Part shown: piece after piece, positions 48,597 to 58,280 of the stretch
How positions within the stretch are numbered: the stretch's first letter is position 1
How the letters are laid out: each line of letters begins with the position of its first letter
Assembly (NCBI RefSeq): GCF_001311925.1
Contig: NZ_BBCG01000008.1
Coordinates: 43,175 to 107,174 of the forward strand
Source: Cellulosilyticum ruminicola JCM 14822
GTDB lineage: Bacteria; Bacillota; Clostridia; Lachnospirales; Cellulosilyticaceae
Direction of reading: 5' to 3'
Length of the DNA: 64,000 nt
Made by a program: the position numbers and the translations under genes
The notes under the pieces: generated by a model
Told to the model about the DNA's origin: nothing
The model's database searches: none
The model's input: the letters and a program-made list of their open reading frames with translations, nothing else

Positions 48597-49060
48597 TTAT
48601 AAGTGCTTCGATGCTAATACCACGTGTACCCACTTCAATAGTGGTTTTAATCGTTGCTTGGGCATATTCTGAGATACAATCGAGCATAAGCATGATTAAA
48701 GTGGTGAGCTTAAAGTACATAATAACAGGATTGCTTTTATAATTTTAAATAATAACATATATTGTACCTATACCTATTAAATATTAGCAAAAACAGTATA
48801 GCATAAATACAAGGGTAATAATAGAAAAATAAGTAATATCAATCGAGGTTAAAGAAATTAAAAGGAGAAAGAGCAATGTTTATGATAATAAATAATGGAT
48901 ATATTTTATAGAAGATAATATATGGAGTATGCGGTATGTAAATTAATTAGTTATAGTTTAATAGTTCTATATATCAGCTATGTGGAAAGGGTATTTTGTA
49001 AGTTTAAGGACTTATGAAATACCTTTTTTATTTAGGATTTAAAACTGGCAGAGTAGGAAG
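48597..49060. other. Intergenic region with possible gene fragment
   Basis: On the minus strand 48720 to about 48600 reads LTTLIMLMLDCISEYAQATI and GTRGISIEALI, which has protein-like composition but no ribosome site and runs into the terminator. It may be the tail of a displaced gene. The remaining sequence to 49060 is AT-rich with no feature I can support, apart from a weak GAAAGGGTATTT...AAATACCTTT hairpin near 48985-49026. Confidence 0.4.
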
Positions 49061-49288
49061 ATGATACAGCAACAATTAGGAATCATTCAAATACTAAATG
49101 GGGGCAAGATAGTAAATGCGAAACAGTTAGCGGCAAAATTATATATTTCATAAAGAACTGTAAGGAGATATAGTGAAAAGCTTAGATTAAAAGGTGTACA
49201 AATGGAAAGTAAAGAAGGAAAAGCTGGTGGATATATGATGAAGGTGAAAAATTTAGAAAATTATGATATACTTTGGCGAGAGAGGTGA
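49061..49288 (+). pseudogene. WYL-type regulator HTH remnant
   Basis: MIQQQLGIIQILNGGKIVNA and KQLAAKLYIS, then TAA, then RTVRRYSEKLRLKGVQMESK and a stop at 49286: the winged-helix domain of a WYL regulator with one nonsense codon and no WYL domain after it. It ends five bases before an intact relative, suggesting a decayed duplicate. Confidence 0.65.
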
Positions 49289-49292
49289 TTAA

Positions 49293-50255
49293 GTGAGCTA
49301 TATAGGTAATGCAATCAGAATGGCAATTTTATTAAGAAGTAGAGGAAGAATGAAAAGCTCAGAATTAGCAGAGGAATTAGAAGTAGGAGAAAGGCAAATT
49401 AGAAAATATCGTGATGACTTAGAACAAGCAGGTATTTTCATTAATGCTAAAACGGGAAATTATGGAGGCTATGAATTAGTATCCAATGATTTAATTGGGC
49501 TAGGGTTAAAAGCTGATGAAATTACTGTATTAGAAATGGTCAATGAACAACTTAAATATAATAATGATTTATATAGCAAGGAATTTGAGGGGATAGTAGA
49601 TAAATTACGTGCTTATAAAAATCAACAAGTTGATACAACAGCACATATGAGCTACTTTACGATTCAGCCTAAAGCTAATTATGATACAGAGGTCGAAAAG
49701 AAAAAATATTTAGATATTCATTCAGCCTATTTATTACATCACAAAATTAAGATGAAATATTATTCTTTAACTTCAGGTCTTAGTGAAAGAATTATTCATC
49801 CCTATGGAATTTTTCATTATAAAGGAGATTTATATCTAGTTGCATATTGTGAGAAGCGTAAAAAATTTATAGATTTTAAATTATGTCGTATTAAGGCACA
49901 TGAAATATTAAATGAAAAATTTGAATTAGATCGTACATTTAGTTGGAAGAAATATAGCGAAAATACCATTGGGATTTATAAAGATGAAGAGATTGAGTTG
50001 GTACTCAAGATAAAACATCCATTTTCGGTCATTATTAGTGAAAAAGTATGGGTGGAGAATCAGGAAATCCAACAATTTGAGGATGGAAGTATTTTATTTA
50101 AAGCTAAGATTAAAGGCTATAGTGAAATTAAAAGTTGGATTATGAGTATGGGAAGTCAGGTAGAAGTTATAGCCCCTGAAAAGTTAAAGTTGGATATCAA
50201 ACAAGAGGTAGAAAAAATGTTATCACTATATATGTCAGAAAAAATAAGGTTCTGA
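49293..50255 (+). CDS. WYL-domain transcriptional regulator of the CRISPR locus
   Basis: The 320-residue protein starts at GTG behind GAGAGGTG. The N-terminal HTH (MKSSELAEELEVGERQIRKY) is followed by a WYL domain (about residues 140-225; KIKMKYYSLTSGLSERIIHPYGIFHYKGDLYLVAYCEKRKKFIDF is the core by position) and a C-terminal extension. WYL regulators sense nucleic acid or nucleotides and often control CRISPR-cas or other defence operons. It is first in line with the cas genes (53 bp before cas6). Confidence 0.85.
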   Translation: MSYIGNAIRMAILLRSRGRMKSSELAEELEVGERQIRKYRDDLEQAGIFINAKTGNYGGYELVSNDLIGLGLKADEITVLEMVNEQLKYNNDLYSKEFEGIVDKLRAYKNQQVDTTAHMSYFTIQPKANYDTEVEKKKYLDIHSAYLLHHKIKMKYYSLTSGLSERIIHPYGIFHYKGDLYLVAYCEKRKKFIDFKLCRIKAHEILNEKFELDRTFSWKKYSENTIGIYKDEEIELVLKIKHPFSVIISEKVWVENQEIQQFEDGSILFKAKIKGYSEIKSWIMSMGSQVEVIAPEKLKLDIKQEVEKMLSLYMSEKIRF

Positions 50256-50307
50256 CATATATAGGTCCACAATGATATGTAAAATAAAATTAAAAGGAGG
50301 TGCAAGG

Positions 50308-51039
50308 ATGCGTCTTAAGATAGATATGGCGATTCAAAAGATGCCGGTTGCATATAACACAATGTTCATAAGTGCCATAAAAGAAGCTATAAAGGCATCT
50401 GATCCAGAGTATTATGAGAAACTTTATTTTTATGAAGGGAAGAGTAATAAGCAAACTAAGAACCTTACTTTTTCAGTAAAGGTAAGTAACTATAAAATCG
50501 TAGGTGAAGAGTTTGAAATAAATGGGAGAGTAAGTTGGTTTATTAGTACACCAGATTTAGAACTTGGGCTTGTACTATACAATGGCTTAATGCATAAGCG
50601 TAAATTTGTTTATAAGAATTATGAATGGACAAGGATACGTGTGGATTTATTAAAAGAACGAACGATTGAAAATGAGGAAGTTGTGTTTAAAGCATTATCA
50701 CCTATATGCATTCGTAATAAAGAGGGAAAATTCATTGGACCAGAAAACCCAGAGTATGAAACGGAACTTAATTATATCACCAATGAAACTTTAAAAAGTT
50801 ATAGAGGAAGAGGGTTAAATAGACCACTTAGCTTTAAGTCTATTAATCTTAAAAAGATAGTTGTAAAAGAAACTTTAAGAGACTTTATGCAAAAAACAGG
50901 CAAGTCTTACTTAGGAGTTAATGCTTATCGAGGCATGTTTAGCTTAGCTGGTGATCAAGAAGATTTAATGGCAATTTATCAGCTTGGATTAGGATTTAAG
51001 CGTTCACAAGGATTTGGTAATTTAGATGTCGTGGAATGA
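50308..51039 (+). CDS. cas6: CRISPR endoribonuclease Cas6
   Basis: I take ATG 50308 behind AAGGAGGTG; the frame is open to 50272. The product of about 243 residues has two ferredoxin-like halves and ends with the Gly-rich loop GLGFKRSQGFGNLDVV that defines Cas6. It cuts the array transcript within the repeats to yield crRNAs with a 5' handle from the repeat end (ATTTAAAG). First cas gene of the effector operon. Confidence 0.92.
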   Translation: MRLKIDMAIQKMPVAYNTMFISAIKEAIKASDPEYYEKLYFYEGKSNKQTKNLTFSVKVSNYKIVGEEFEINGRVSWFISTPDLELGLVLYNGLMHKRKFVYKNYEWTRIRVDLLKERTIENEEVVFKALSPICIRNKEGKFIGPENPEYETELNYITNETLKSYRGRGLNRPLSFKSINLKKIVVKETLRDFMQKTGKSYLGVNAYRGMFSLAGDQEDLMAIYQLGLGFKRSQGFGNLDVVE

Positions 51040-51050
51040 GGTGAGAGCGA

Positions 51051-52840
51051 GTGAAAATCAAAGTATATTTAGGTGACTGGTTTTATAATATGGGAATTAT
51101 AGGCTTCATACGTATTATGGAAAAAGCAGATAAAAAGGTGAAGAAAGATAAAGGATATATTACCTTTGACTCAGAAGACTTGGTAGGATTTGAGAATATT
51201 TATTTTGATTATTTCATGAAGCAATATGATGTACATGATCGTATGAAAAATAGCCTTACAAAATCACTTGAGTATGTAAAAGCTCATCCTGATAAGTTAA
51301 AAGATACGGTAAAGCGTATCAAAGAAGAGATTAAGCGTAATGCAGATAAGGTTAAGAAAATAGATGAAAGCTTATATAAAACATTAGCAGATAAAATCAA
51401 AGAAATAGGAAGTATTAAAAAAGAAGAAGAGCTTGAGAAGTTAAATGAACTTGTACAAGAAAGCTTAGAAATTATCAAGATGCCAATTATTAATGAAAGG
51501 CTTACAGCTAACCTTTATAAGTTTATTATTGGTGAAAATTTCTTTGGACAAGTCAGCTATTTCAATGTAGCTAAATCTAGTTTAGGCTTAGAAGCACTTA
51601 AAGAAACAATGTATAAAGATTATTTAAGTGAAATCGTAGACTATGGAAGGTTACAAGATTTATTAGAAAAACAAGATGAAGATGGTATCAAAGAATATAT
51701 AGACCAGCGTCTAAAAGAAAAAGAGATAGGCGCAAATATTAAAAAGATATTTAAAGCAATTGATAAAATCCTTAAAAAGGGTGACACACAAGCTGTAAAA
51801 GAGTATTTAGCAAGTGATGAACTGGCAATCTGTGAAATGTGTGGGAATTACAGTGGCATTGTAGAAGATTATACAGAAAGCATTTTGCCCCATTAGCAGT
51901 AAGTAGTGGGAATGCAAGAAATATGTATTGGAATATGAATACGGATTATGGTATTTGTGCGATTTGTAAACTTATTTTATTTTGTAGTCCAGCAGGTACT
52001 ACCCATATTTACAAAAGCTATTTAAGAAAAGAAGAAGAAAATGAATTTTATAATTTCGTAAATATAGATGGTACGGTTAAAGAGTTACTTAATATAAATG
52101 AAAGTTTAATGAAGGCGCATGATAAAGATAATCCATTTGAAGTGCTTATTCAAGATTTAGTACAGGATAATAAGCAAAAGAGTGAGTGGCAATTAAGTAA
52201 TATTTTATTTGTAGAGTTTAAAGCAAGCGTAGGGGGCAAGAAATGTACTTTAAATTACTTTAATATGCCAATGTATTTAGCACAGTTCTTTAGTAAGCAA
52301 GATAAACAAATAAGTGGTATTTATAATGGTAAACTCAGGGCTTCAGTAGTAGATCAGCTTATCAAACAAAGAGATTTAAAGCATCTTCTGATTCCAATAT
52401 TACGTGAGAAGATTAAAGATATTTTAGAGGATAAAAAGGGCTTTAGTATTCTAGGCAGTGATTGCTATAAGATTGCTAAGATTAGATTTTTCATTAATCG
52501 TTATAAAGGAGGTAAGTTAGAGGTGGATGATAAAAAGTTAAAGATAGTGCGTTATGCAGGTGAAAATATTCGTGAGAAGTATATAAAGGCAAATAGTAAA
52601 AATAAGCTTGGGGGCATTGCGTATAGATTGCTTAATACAGCAAAAGTAGGTAACAAGAAAGATTTCATGGATACTTTGTTACGTATTTTTGTATCAGCAG
52701 AAGAAGATGTACCTTTAGTATTTTTAGATGTGATGGCTGAAAAAGAATTAAACTTTGAAGATATTGCGTATGCGTTTATTTCAGGATTAGTTTCAGATAA
52801 ATATGATCCAAGCAAAGTAGATAATAAGGAGGAGAAATAA
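51051..52840 (+). CDS. cas8b1: Type I-B Cas8b1/Cst1 large subunit (frameshifted)
   Basis: A GTG start (VKIKVYLGDWFYNMG) opens the first frame, which ends just after a CEMCG zinc-binding pair. The second contains YGICAICKLILFCSPAG, the second Cys pair. The CXXC...CXXC layout and the neighbours define the Cst1 family of the I-B 'Tneap' subtype. Adding one T to the run at 51883-51886 joins SIFAPLAVSSGNARN. The joined length is about 596 residues. As the large subunit of Cascade it should recognise the PAM. Confidence 0.87.
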
Positions 52841-52841
52841 A

Positions 52842-53749
52842 ATGGGAAAAGGGTTAACATTATCAATTATTTTTAAGGCACAAAGTTTAAATTATGGTGA
52901 AGGCATTGGGAATATTTCAGAGCTTAAGAAACTTACAAGAGCAGATGGCAATATGTATACTTTTGCAAGCCGTCAATGTTTACGTTATGATATCGTACGT
53001 TTAGCAGCAGATTTATTTAACTGGAATTTACAAGTAGTAGATAAAGCAAAGGGAACAGTACAATTCAAAGAAAAGTATACCATTAAAGATTCACAAGAAA
53101 TGGACTTATTTGGTTATATGAAAACAAGTAAAAAAGATGATGACAGCAAGGGTGGCTCTATGACAAGAGAAGCTACAGTAAGACTTAGCAATGCGATTTC
53201 ATTAGAACCTTATCATAGTGATATGGACTTCTTAACGAATAAGGGATTTGCAGATCGTATTGGAGAACATCCTAACCTTGCAAATATTGAACAACATCTA
53301 AGTTTTATACTTATACACTTACAATTGATTTAGATAAAATTGGTAAAGATGGAGATATTGAGTTAGCTAAAGAAGAAAAAGCAGAACGTGTGACACAACT
53401 TTTAGAAGTTATTAAAATCTTAAATAGAAATATTAGAGGTCGTCAAGAAACTTTAGCACCACTCTTTGTAGTAGGTGGGTTATATGATGTAGCAAATCCA
53501 TTTTTCTTAGGTAGAATTAAAATAGAAGGCAATAAAAACGGTTATGCAGTATGTAAAGCACCTATTGAAGAAGCTATGATGTCTACATTTTTAGGTCATG
53601 AAGTAGGGGAGAGCACACTTATTGGTATGGCAGAGGGCAGTTTCACAAATAAAGAAGATTTTAAAGAGACTTTCAAAGAGAGTGTTATGAGCGTAGATAA
53701 TGTATTTAAAAACATTATGCAATCTGTAAAAGCTTATTACGAGGTATAA
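52842..53749 (+). CDS. cas7: Type I-B Cas7/Cst2/DevR backbone subunit (frameshifted)
   Basis: MGKGLTLSIIFKAQSLNYGE and SRQCLRYDIVRLAADLFNW are typical of the Cst2/DevR family. The frame is lost at TTTT 53303-53306. One more T gives SFYTYTLTIDLDKIGKDGD and runs into the second part (LLEVIKILNRNIRGRQETLAP, then FVVGGLYDVANPFF). About 302 residues after joining. Cas7 lines the crRNA in the Cascade backbone. Confidence 0.9.
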
Positions 53750-53753
53750 GCCT

Positions 53754-54443
53754 ATGAAAGCATTGAAATTAAAGTTATTTCAAGAGACGGCATGTTATAG
53801 GAAACCCTTTGCTATGAAAATCGCAGAAACTTATCCATTACCTCCTTATTCTACGATTAATGGCTTATTGCATAAACTTTTAGATGCAGATCATCTTATT
53901 CCTTTTGAGATTAGCATTCAAGGAGAGTATGAAAGCATTATTAATAACTATCAAACGACTTACTTTTATAAAAAGAATGAAGTAACAACTATGCCTATGA
54001 ATGGTCACATGTTGTTGGGCGTTAAGCTGATTATTCATATAGCAGCGAGTGAAGAAATATTAGAGCAGTTATATGAATGCTTTAGTAACCTAAGTGAATT
54101 TATTTCAGTAGGTAGAAAAGAAGACTTGGCACGTATTGATGAAGTAAGCTTTGTAGAAGTTAATAAGTTTGAAGTGGATAATGATTTAGATGAACCAGAA
54201 GAAGGTGTGAGAAAAGCGTATCGATTAAAACAGCCTATTTATATTCCAAGACAAAACTTAGAGGATGAAAATGTGACAGGTATCAATTATCTTTTATGTT
54301 GTTCTTATGAAACAATAGGCACTAAGAGAAAGTGGCATAAGATAGATACGTATTACGTAGAAAAGGGAAATGACATTACTTGTGGAGATATTTTAGTAGA
54401 TGATAGTAAGGATGAAGATATAGTTTACTTTAGTCATAGATAG
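53754..54443 (+). CDS. cas5: Type I-B Cas5 (Cas5t)
   Basis: The 229-residue protein has the family start ALKLKLFQETACYRKP and the PPYSTINGLLHKLL motif after the first strand, as in Cas5t of the Cst subtype. It caps the 5' handle of the crRNA. It starts four bases after cas7. Confidence 0.9.
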   Translation: MKALKLKLFQETACYRKPFAMKIAETYPLPPYSTINGLLHKLLDADHLIPFEISIQGEYESIINNYQTTYFYKKNEVTTMPMNGHMLLGVKLIIHIAASEEILEQLYECFSNLSEFISVGRKEDLARIDEVSFVEVNKFEVDNDLDEPEEGVRKAYRLKQPIYIPRQNLEDENVTGINYLLCCSYETIGTKRKWHKIDTYYVEKGNDITCGDILVDDSKDEDIVYFSHR

Positions 54444-54453
54444 GAGTATATCA

Positions 54454-56754
54454 ATGATTTATGCAAAGTCAGACCCAGTAGAAAGTTTAAGAGAACATAC
54501 AGATGGCTTAAGAGAAGCATTAAAAGTATTGAAGGCAGACTATGGAGATAAGATTAATAAATTAGTAAAAGATGAAGAAGAGTTCTGGAGATTACTTGAT
54601 GTAGCAGTTGAATTTCATGATTTGGGTAAGGTATTTACAGCTTTTCAAAATGTGATTAGAAAAAAAGTTGGAGATGAAAGTATACCGACACTATTTGAAA
54701 ATAATATTAATCATAACTTTTTATCGCCTGCTTTTATGAATTTTAGAAAGTTAGAGATAAAGGATCAAAGAACTAAAAAACTCTTAACGCAAACTATTGC
54801 CTTTCATCATGAGCGAGACATCACTATAGATTCTGATTTTAAAGATAGGGTACAAGAAGTATTAAAAGGCGATATAGAATTACAAGTGCCTAAGATTAAT
54901 GAGGAATTTAAACCGTGCTATAGAATTAAGGAAAAGAATTTGGATAGCAGTTATTTACAAATGTTACAAAAACGTATTAGTCCTGAAGATGAAGATTATA
55001 ATTTTTATATTTTGTTAAAAGGATTAATTCATAAATTGGATCATGCAGCCTCTGCACATGAATCTATAGAGATAGATGCTAAAGAAAATGTAGGAGAATA
55101 TACGGAAAAGTTTTTGGTTAAAAATTATAGTGGGCTAAGAGATGTACAAACATTTGCAAAACAAAATCAAGATAAAAATGTGATATTAATTGCGTCAACA
55201 GGTATGGGGAAAACAGAAACTGCGCTTATATGGATTGGCAGAGATAAGGCATTTTTCACTTTGCCATTACGTGTAAGTATTAATGCACTTTATGATAGGG
55301 TAAGTATGCAAGATGAACATGGGATTAATTATCCTTATACTGGCTTGTTACATTCAACAAGTGAAGAGTATTTGAAAGATAAAGAATATGAAGACTGGGA
55401 GAATATTATAAGTAGTTCTAAGCTTTTTTCTAAGAAACTTACTTTCTCAACTATAGACCAGATTTTTAAATTTCCTTTTTTATATCTAGGATATGAAAAG
55501 ATTTATGCGACTTTAGCCTATTCAAAGGTTGTTATTGATGAAATACAAGCTTACTCATCAGAAATAGCTGCTGTTTTAATTAAAGCATTAGAAATGATTC
55601 ATCATATAGGTGGACAATTTATGATTATGACAGCCACATTGCCTACTATTTATATTGATGAAATGAGAGCAAGAGGCTTATTAGATGAAAACTTAGTACA
55701 AGCTACTTATAATACATCTGAGTCACGTCATCATCTCAAATTAATAGAAGATTCCATGAATAATCATTTAGAAGTTATTTTAGAACAAGGCACCCAAGAA
55801 AAAGTTTTAATCATTGTAAATACGGTAAAAGATGCAGTGGCAATGTATGAAAAGATAGAAGAAAAAAGTAAGCAATTAAGGAAAAAAGTTCAAATGCAGT
55901 TATTACACTCTATGTATATAACAAAAGATAGAAGTCGTTTAGAAGAAGAGATAAAGTATTTTGATCGAAATGAGAGTAAGGGCATTTGGATTACAACACA
56001 ATTAGTTGAAGCTTCTTTAGATATTGATTTCGATAGACTGCATACTCAAATTTCTACTTTGGATAGTCTATTTCAAAGGCTAGGAAGATGTAATAGAAAA
56101 GGTAAAAAGAAAGAGAAAATGAAAGTGCCTAATATCATAATTTATACAGAAGAGGTAAGTGGCATTGGGACGATTTATGATCGAGAAATTGTAGGTAAAG
56201 GATTAGAAATCTTAAAGAAACAATTGAAAGAAACACCTTGTTTAAAAGAAGATGATAAGGTAGAAATGGTAAGTAAGTTATACAGTAAAGAGTCTTTAAA
56301 GGGTTCTGAGTTTTACAAGAAGTTTAAGGATGCATTGGATATCTTAGACAGTATGACACCAGCCAAATTAAAAAGCAAAGAAGCACAGCAAATTTTAAGA
56401 GATATTGATAGTGTTACGATTGTACCAAGAAGTATTTATGATAGCATTTATGATGAATTGATAAAACCTTATAAGGAGACACAGGAATTACTTCAAGAAG
56501 CATATAGTAAACATGATAAAGACACTATTCAAGAAGTGAAAAATACTAGAAAAGATTTAAAAAGAAAAATCTTTAGGTATACTGCTAATATTCCTACCTA
56601 TAAGTTAAGAAAGAATGGAAATATAACAGAAACACTAGTTAAAGGACTTGAAGATTTATATGTTCTAGAATATCAATATGATTGTTATGAAGAAGATGGT
56701 AAATTAAAAGGTAAGGGAATATTAATAGGTGAAGAGTTAGATTCATTTTTATAA
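54454..56754 (+). CDS. cas3: Cas3 nuclease-helicase
   Basis: The 766-residue fusion starts with an HD nuclease domain (FHDLGKVFTAFQ near residue 55 and later His in AFHHERD). The SF2 helicase follows, with Walker A ASTGMGKTETAL, DExD/H-type motif VVIDEIQAYSSE, MTATLP, and motif VI QRLGRCNRKGK. It unwinds and degrades DNA bound by Cascade. It ends just before the IS256 remnant, and its C-terminus looks complete. Confidence 0.93.
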   Translation: MIYAKSDPVESLREHTDGLREALKVLKADYGDKINKLVKDEEEFWRLLDVAVEFHDLGKVFTAFQNVIRKKVGDESIPTLFENNINHNFLSPAFMNFRKLEIKDQRTKKLLTQTIAFHHERDITIDSDFKDRVQEVLKGDIELQVPKINEEFKPCYRIKEKNLDSSYLQMLQKRISPEDEDYNFYILLKGLIHKLDHAASAHESIEIDAKENVGEYTEKFLVKNYSGLRDVQTFAKQNQDKNVILIASTGMGKTETALIWIGRDKAFFTLPLRVSINALYDRVSMQDEHGINYPYTGLLHSTSEEYLKDKEYEDWENIISSSKLFSKKLTFSTIDQIFKFPFLYLGYEKIYATLAYSKVVIDEIQAYSSEIAAVLIKALEMIHHIGGQFMIMTATLPTIYIDEMRARGLLDENLVQATYNTSESRHHLKLIEDSMNNHLEVILEQGTQEKVLIIVNTVKDAVAMYEKIEEKSKQLRKKVQMQLLHSMYITKDRSRLEEEIKYFDRNESKGIWITTQLVEASLDIDFDRLHTQISTLDSLFQRLGRCNRKGKKKEKMKVPNIIIYTEEVSGIGTIYDREIVGKGLEILKKQLKETPCLKEDDKVEMVSKLYSKESLKGSEFYKKFKDALDILDSMTPAKLKSKEAQQILRDIDSVTIVPRSIYDSIYDELIKPYKETQELLQEAYSKHDKDTIQEVKNTRKDLKRKIFRYTANIPTYKLRKNGNITETLVKGLEDLYVLEYQYDCYEEDGKLKGKGILIGEELDSFL

Positions 56755-56756
56755 AA

Positions 56757-57595
56757 ATTGCGAGTCTGTATAAAATTTTGTGTAAACTGATTAAAAGCTC
56801 TTTTCTAAGGCAATGATTATAAAAAATCAAATGTATCTTAAGGAGGAGCTTTTTATGTCAGTATTACCAAAGGATTTGGTAAGAGATTTTATTAAAGAGC
56901 AACATTTTACTAACACAGATGATGTATTAAATTTATTAAAGGAAATGTTTAAAGATGTACATCAGGAAGCCCTTGAAGTTGAATTAGAAGAAAAATTAGG
57001 ATATGACAAATATCAGATTTCAGATTTCAGATAAGACTACTACTAATAGCAGGAATGGCTACAGTAAGAAAACTGTTAAATCTGAATTAGGTCCTGTTGA
57101 GATAAATATTCCTAGAGATCGAAATGGAGAGTTTGAGCCTCAAATCATTCAAAAGCATCAACGTAATATTACCGGTATTGAAGATAAAGTATTATCTTTA
57201 TATACCGCTGGTCTTTCTACATGAGATATTCATGATCAAATTAAGGACTTATATGATGTAGAAATATCAGCAGATATGGTTTCTAAGATTACTGACCGTA
57301 TTTTATCAGTTGTATCCGAATGGCAAAATAGGCCTTTAGAACAAGTTTATTCTTTCATTTTTTTAGATGCCATCCACTATAAGGTACGTGATGAAAAACA
57401 GATTGTTAACAAAGCTGTATATGCCCTTAGCAAAGCATCAAAGTTGTATCATTCATCAAATACGTGCGAGTATGAAATATGCTGCTTCTGGAGATCAAAA
57501 AGCTTTTGCAAAGGATTTAAATTTTATTTAGTGATTTATTGCAAAGCGAAGCATTCTAAATGGTTCAAGACTGCCCCCTTGACAAAGAGAATGTA
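56757..57595 (+). mobile_element. IS256-family element, degenerate
   Basis: It begins right after the cas3 stop with GAGTCTGTATAAAATTTTGT, a plausible left terminal repeat, followed by the transposase remnant. The right end cannot be recognised. It lies between the effector genes (cas6-cas3) and the adaptation genes (cas4-cas1-cas2), so it once interrupted the operon. Confidence 0.7.
56854..57540 (+). pseudogene. IS256-family (mutator type) transposase remnant
   Basis: The start MSVLPKDLVRDFIKEQHFTN follows AAGGAGG. EALEVELEEKLGYDKYQISD is followed by a 7-bp tandem duplication (ATTTCAG) that shifts the frame. GYSKKTVKSELGPVEINIPR and YTAGLST follow, then an in-frame TGA in the place of Arg, then DAIHYKVRDE. 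After AVYAL a deletion joins to a frame reading CIIHQIRASMKYAASGDQKA. At least four independent lesions: long dead. Confidence 0.85.
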
Positions 57596-57598
57596 AAT

Positions 57599-57739
57599 TA
57601 CGTGATATTTAAAGTCTTCAATAAAAATAGAATGTGTTTGAATACTATAAGTTATATATCAACTATGTGATATCTAAAAAACAAATTAACAATATAACAA
57701 GATAAATTTATTTATATATTACCTATGTGGCATAACTTT
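57599..57739. repeat. Relic CRISPR repeats between cas3 and cas4
   Basis: 57599-57614 matches the last 16 bases of the main array's repeat exactly (TACGTGATATTTAAAG). After 36 bases, 57651-57679 matches the whole 29-nt repeat at 25 positions, all four differences being transitions. After about 31 bases, 57711-57735 matches the first half again at about 16 of 20. Spacing equals the main array's repeat-spacer unit. Orientation is the same as the main array. Confidence 0.85.
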
Positions 57740-57761
57740 ATTAATGAAAGAGGGTGCCAAT

Positions 57762-58280
57762 ATGTCTTTAGACTTAGAGAGTTTAAAGGTACAGGGTGTA
57801 AAAATTAATTATTTCTTTATTTGTAAACGTAAGTTATGGCTGTTTGATAAGGGCATTACTATGGAACAGAATAATGATAGAGTATTAGCTGGAAAGCTGA
57901 TTCATGAGGATTCGTATAGTAGAGCTACAAATAAAGAAGTATTAGTTGATAATTTACTGCAACTAGATATCATTGATGGAGAATATGTAAGAGAGGTTAA
58001 GATTAGTAGTAGAATGCAAAAAGCTGATCAAATGCAGTTATATTATTATTTATATTATTTAAAGAAAATGGGGATTGAGAAAAAAGGTAAGTTAAACTAT
58101 GTAAAGGAAAGAAGACAAGAAGAACTGCTTTTAACAGAGGATAAGGAAAATGAAGTTGAAAGTGTGTTGTTAGATATAAAAAGTCTTACAGAAGAAGAGA
58201 AACCTCCTAAGGTCACAAAACTAAGTTATTGTAGCAAATGTGCATATTATGAATTTTGTTTTTCACAGGAGGAAGAATGA
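57762..58280 (+). CDS. cas4: Cas4 exonuclease
   Basis: Start at ATG 57762 (MSLDLESLKVQGVK). About 172 residues. Cys in FFICKRKLWLF and three Cys in YCSKCAYYEFC bind the Fe-S cluster. The RecB-type core has HEDSYSR and EVKISSRMQKADQMQLYYYL. Cas4 trims prespacers and helps choose the PAM during spacer capture. Overlaps cas1 by four bases. Confidence 0.92.
   Translation: MSLDLESLKVQGVKINYFFICKRKLWLFDKGITMEQNNDRVLAGKLIHEDSYSRATNKEVLVDNLLQLDIIDGEYVREVKISSRMQKADQMQLYYYLYYLKKMGIEKKGKLNYVKERRQEELLLTEDKENEVESVLLDIKSLTEEEKPPKVTKLSYCSKCAYYEFCFSQEEE

Larger units (their letters stand above)
47269..48761 (+). repeat. Direct repeats flanking the KAS III-like gene
   Basis: Two motifs recur on both sides: TTCTAATGGAGAAGGA (47242-47257 and 48570-48585) and a 21-bp AT-rich motif that starts ATTTTAAATAATAAC (47269-47289 and 48741-48761). 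In the first place they are 11 bp apart; in the second about 155 bp apart, with AGGATTGCTTTT repeated at both ends of the extra segment. Confidence 0.7.
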
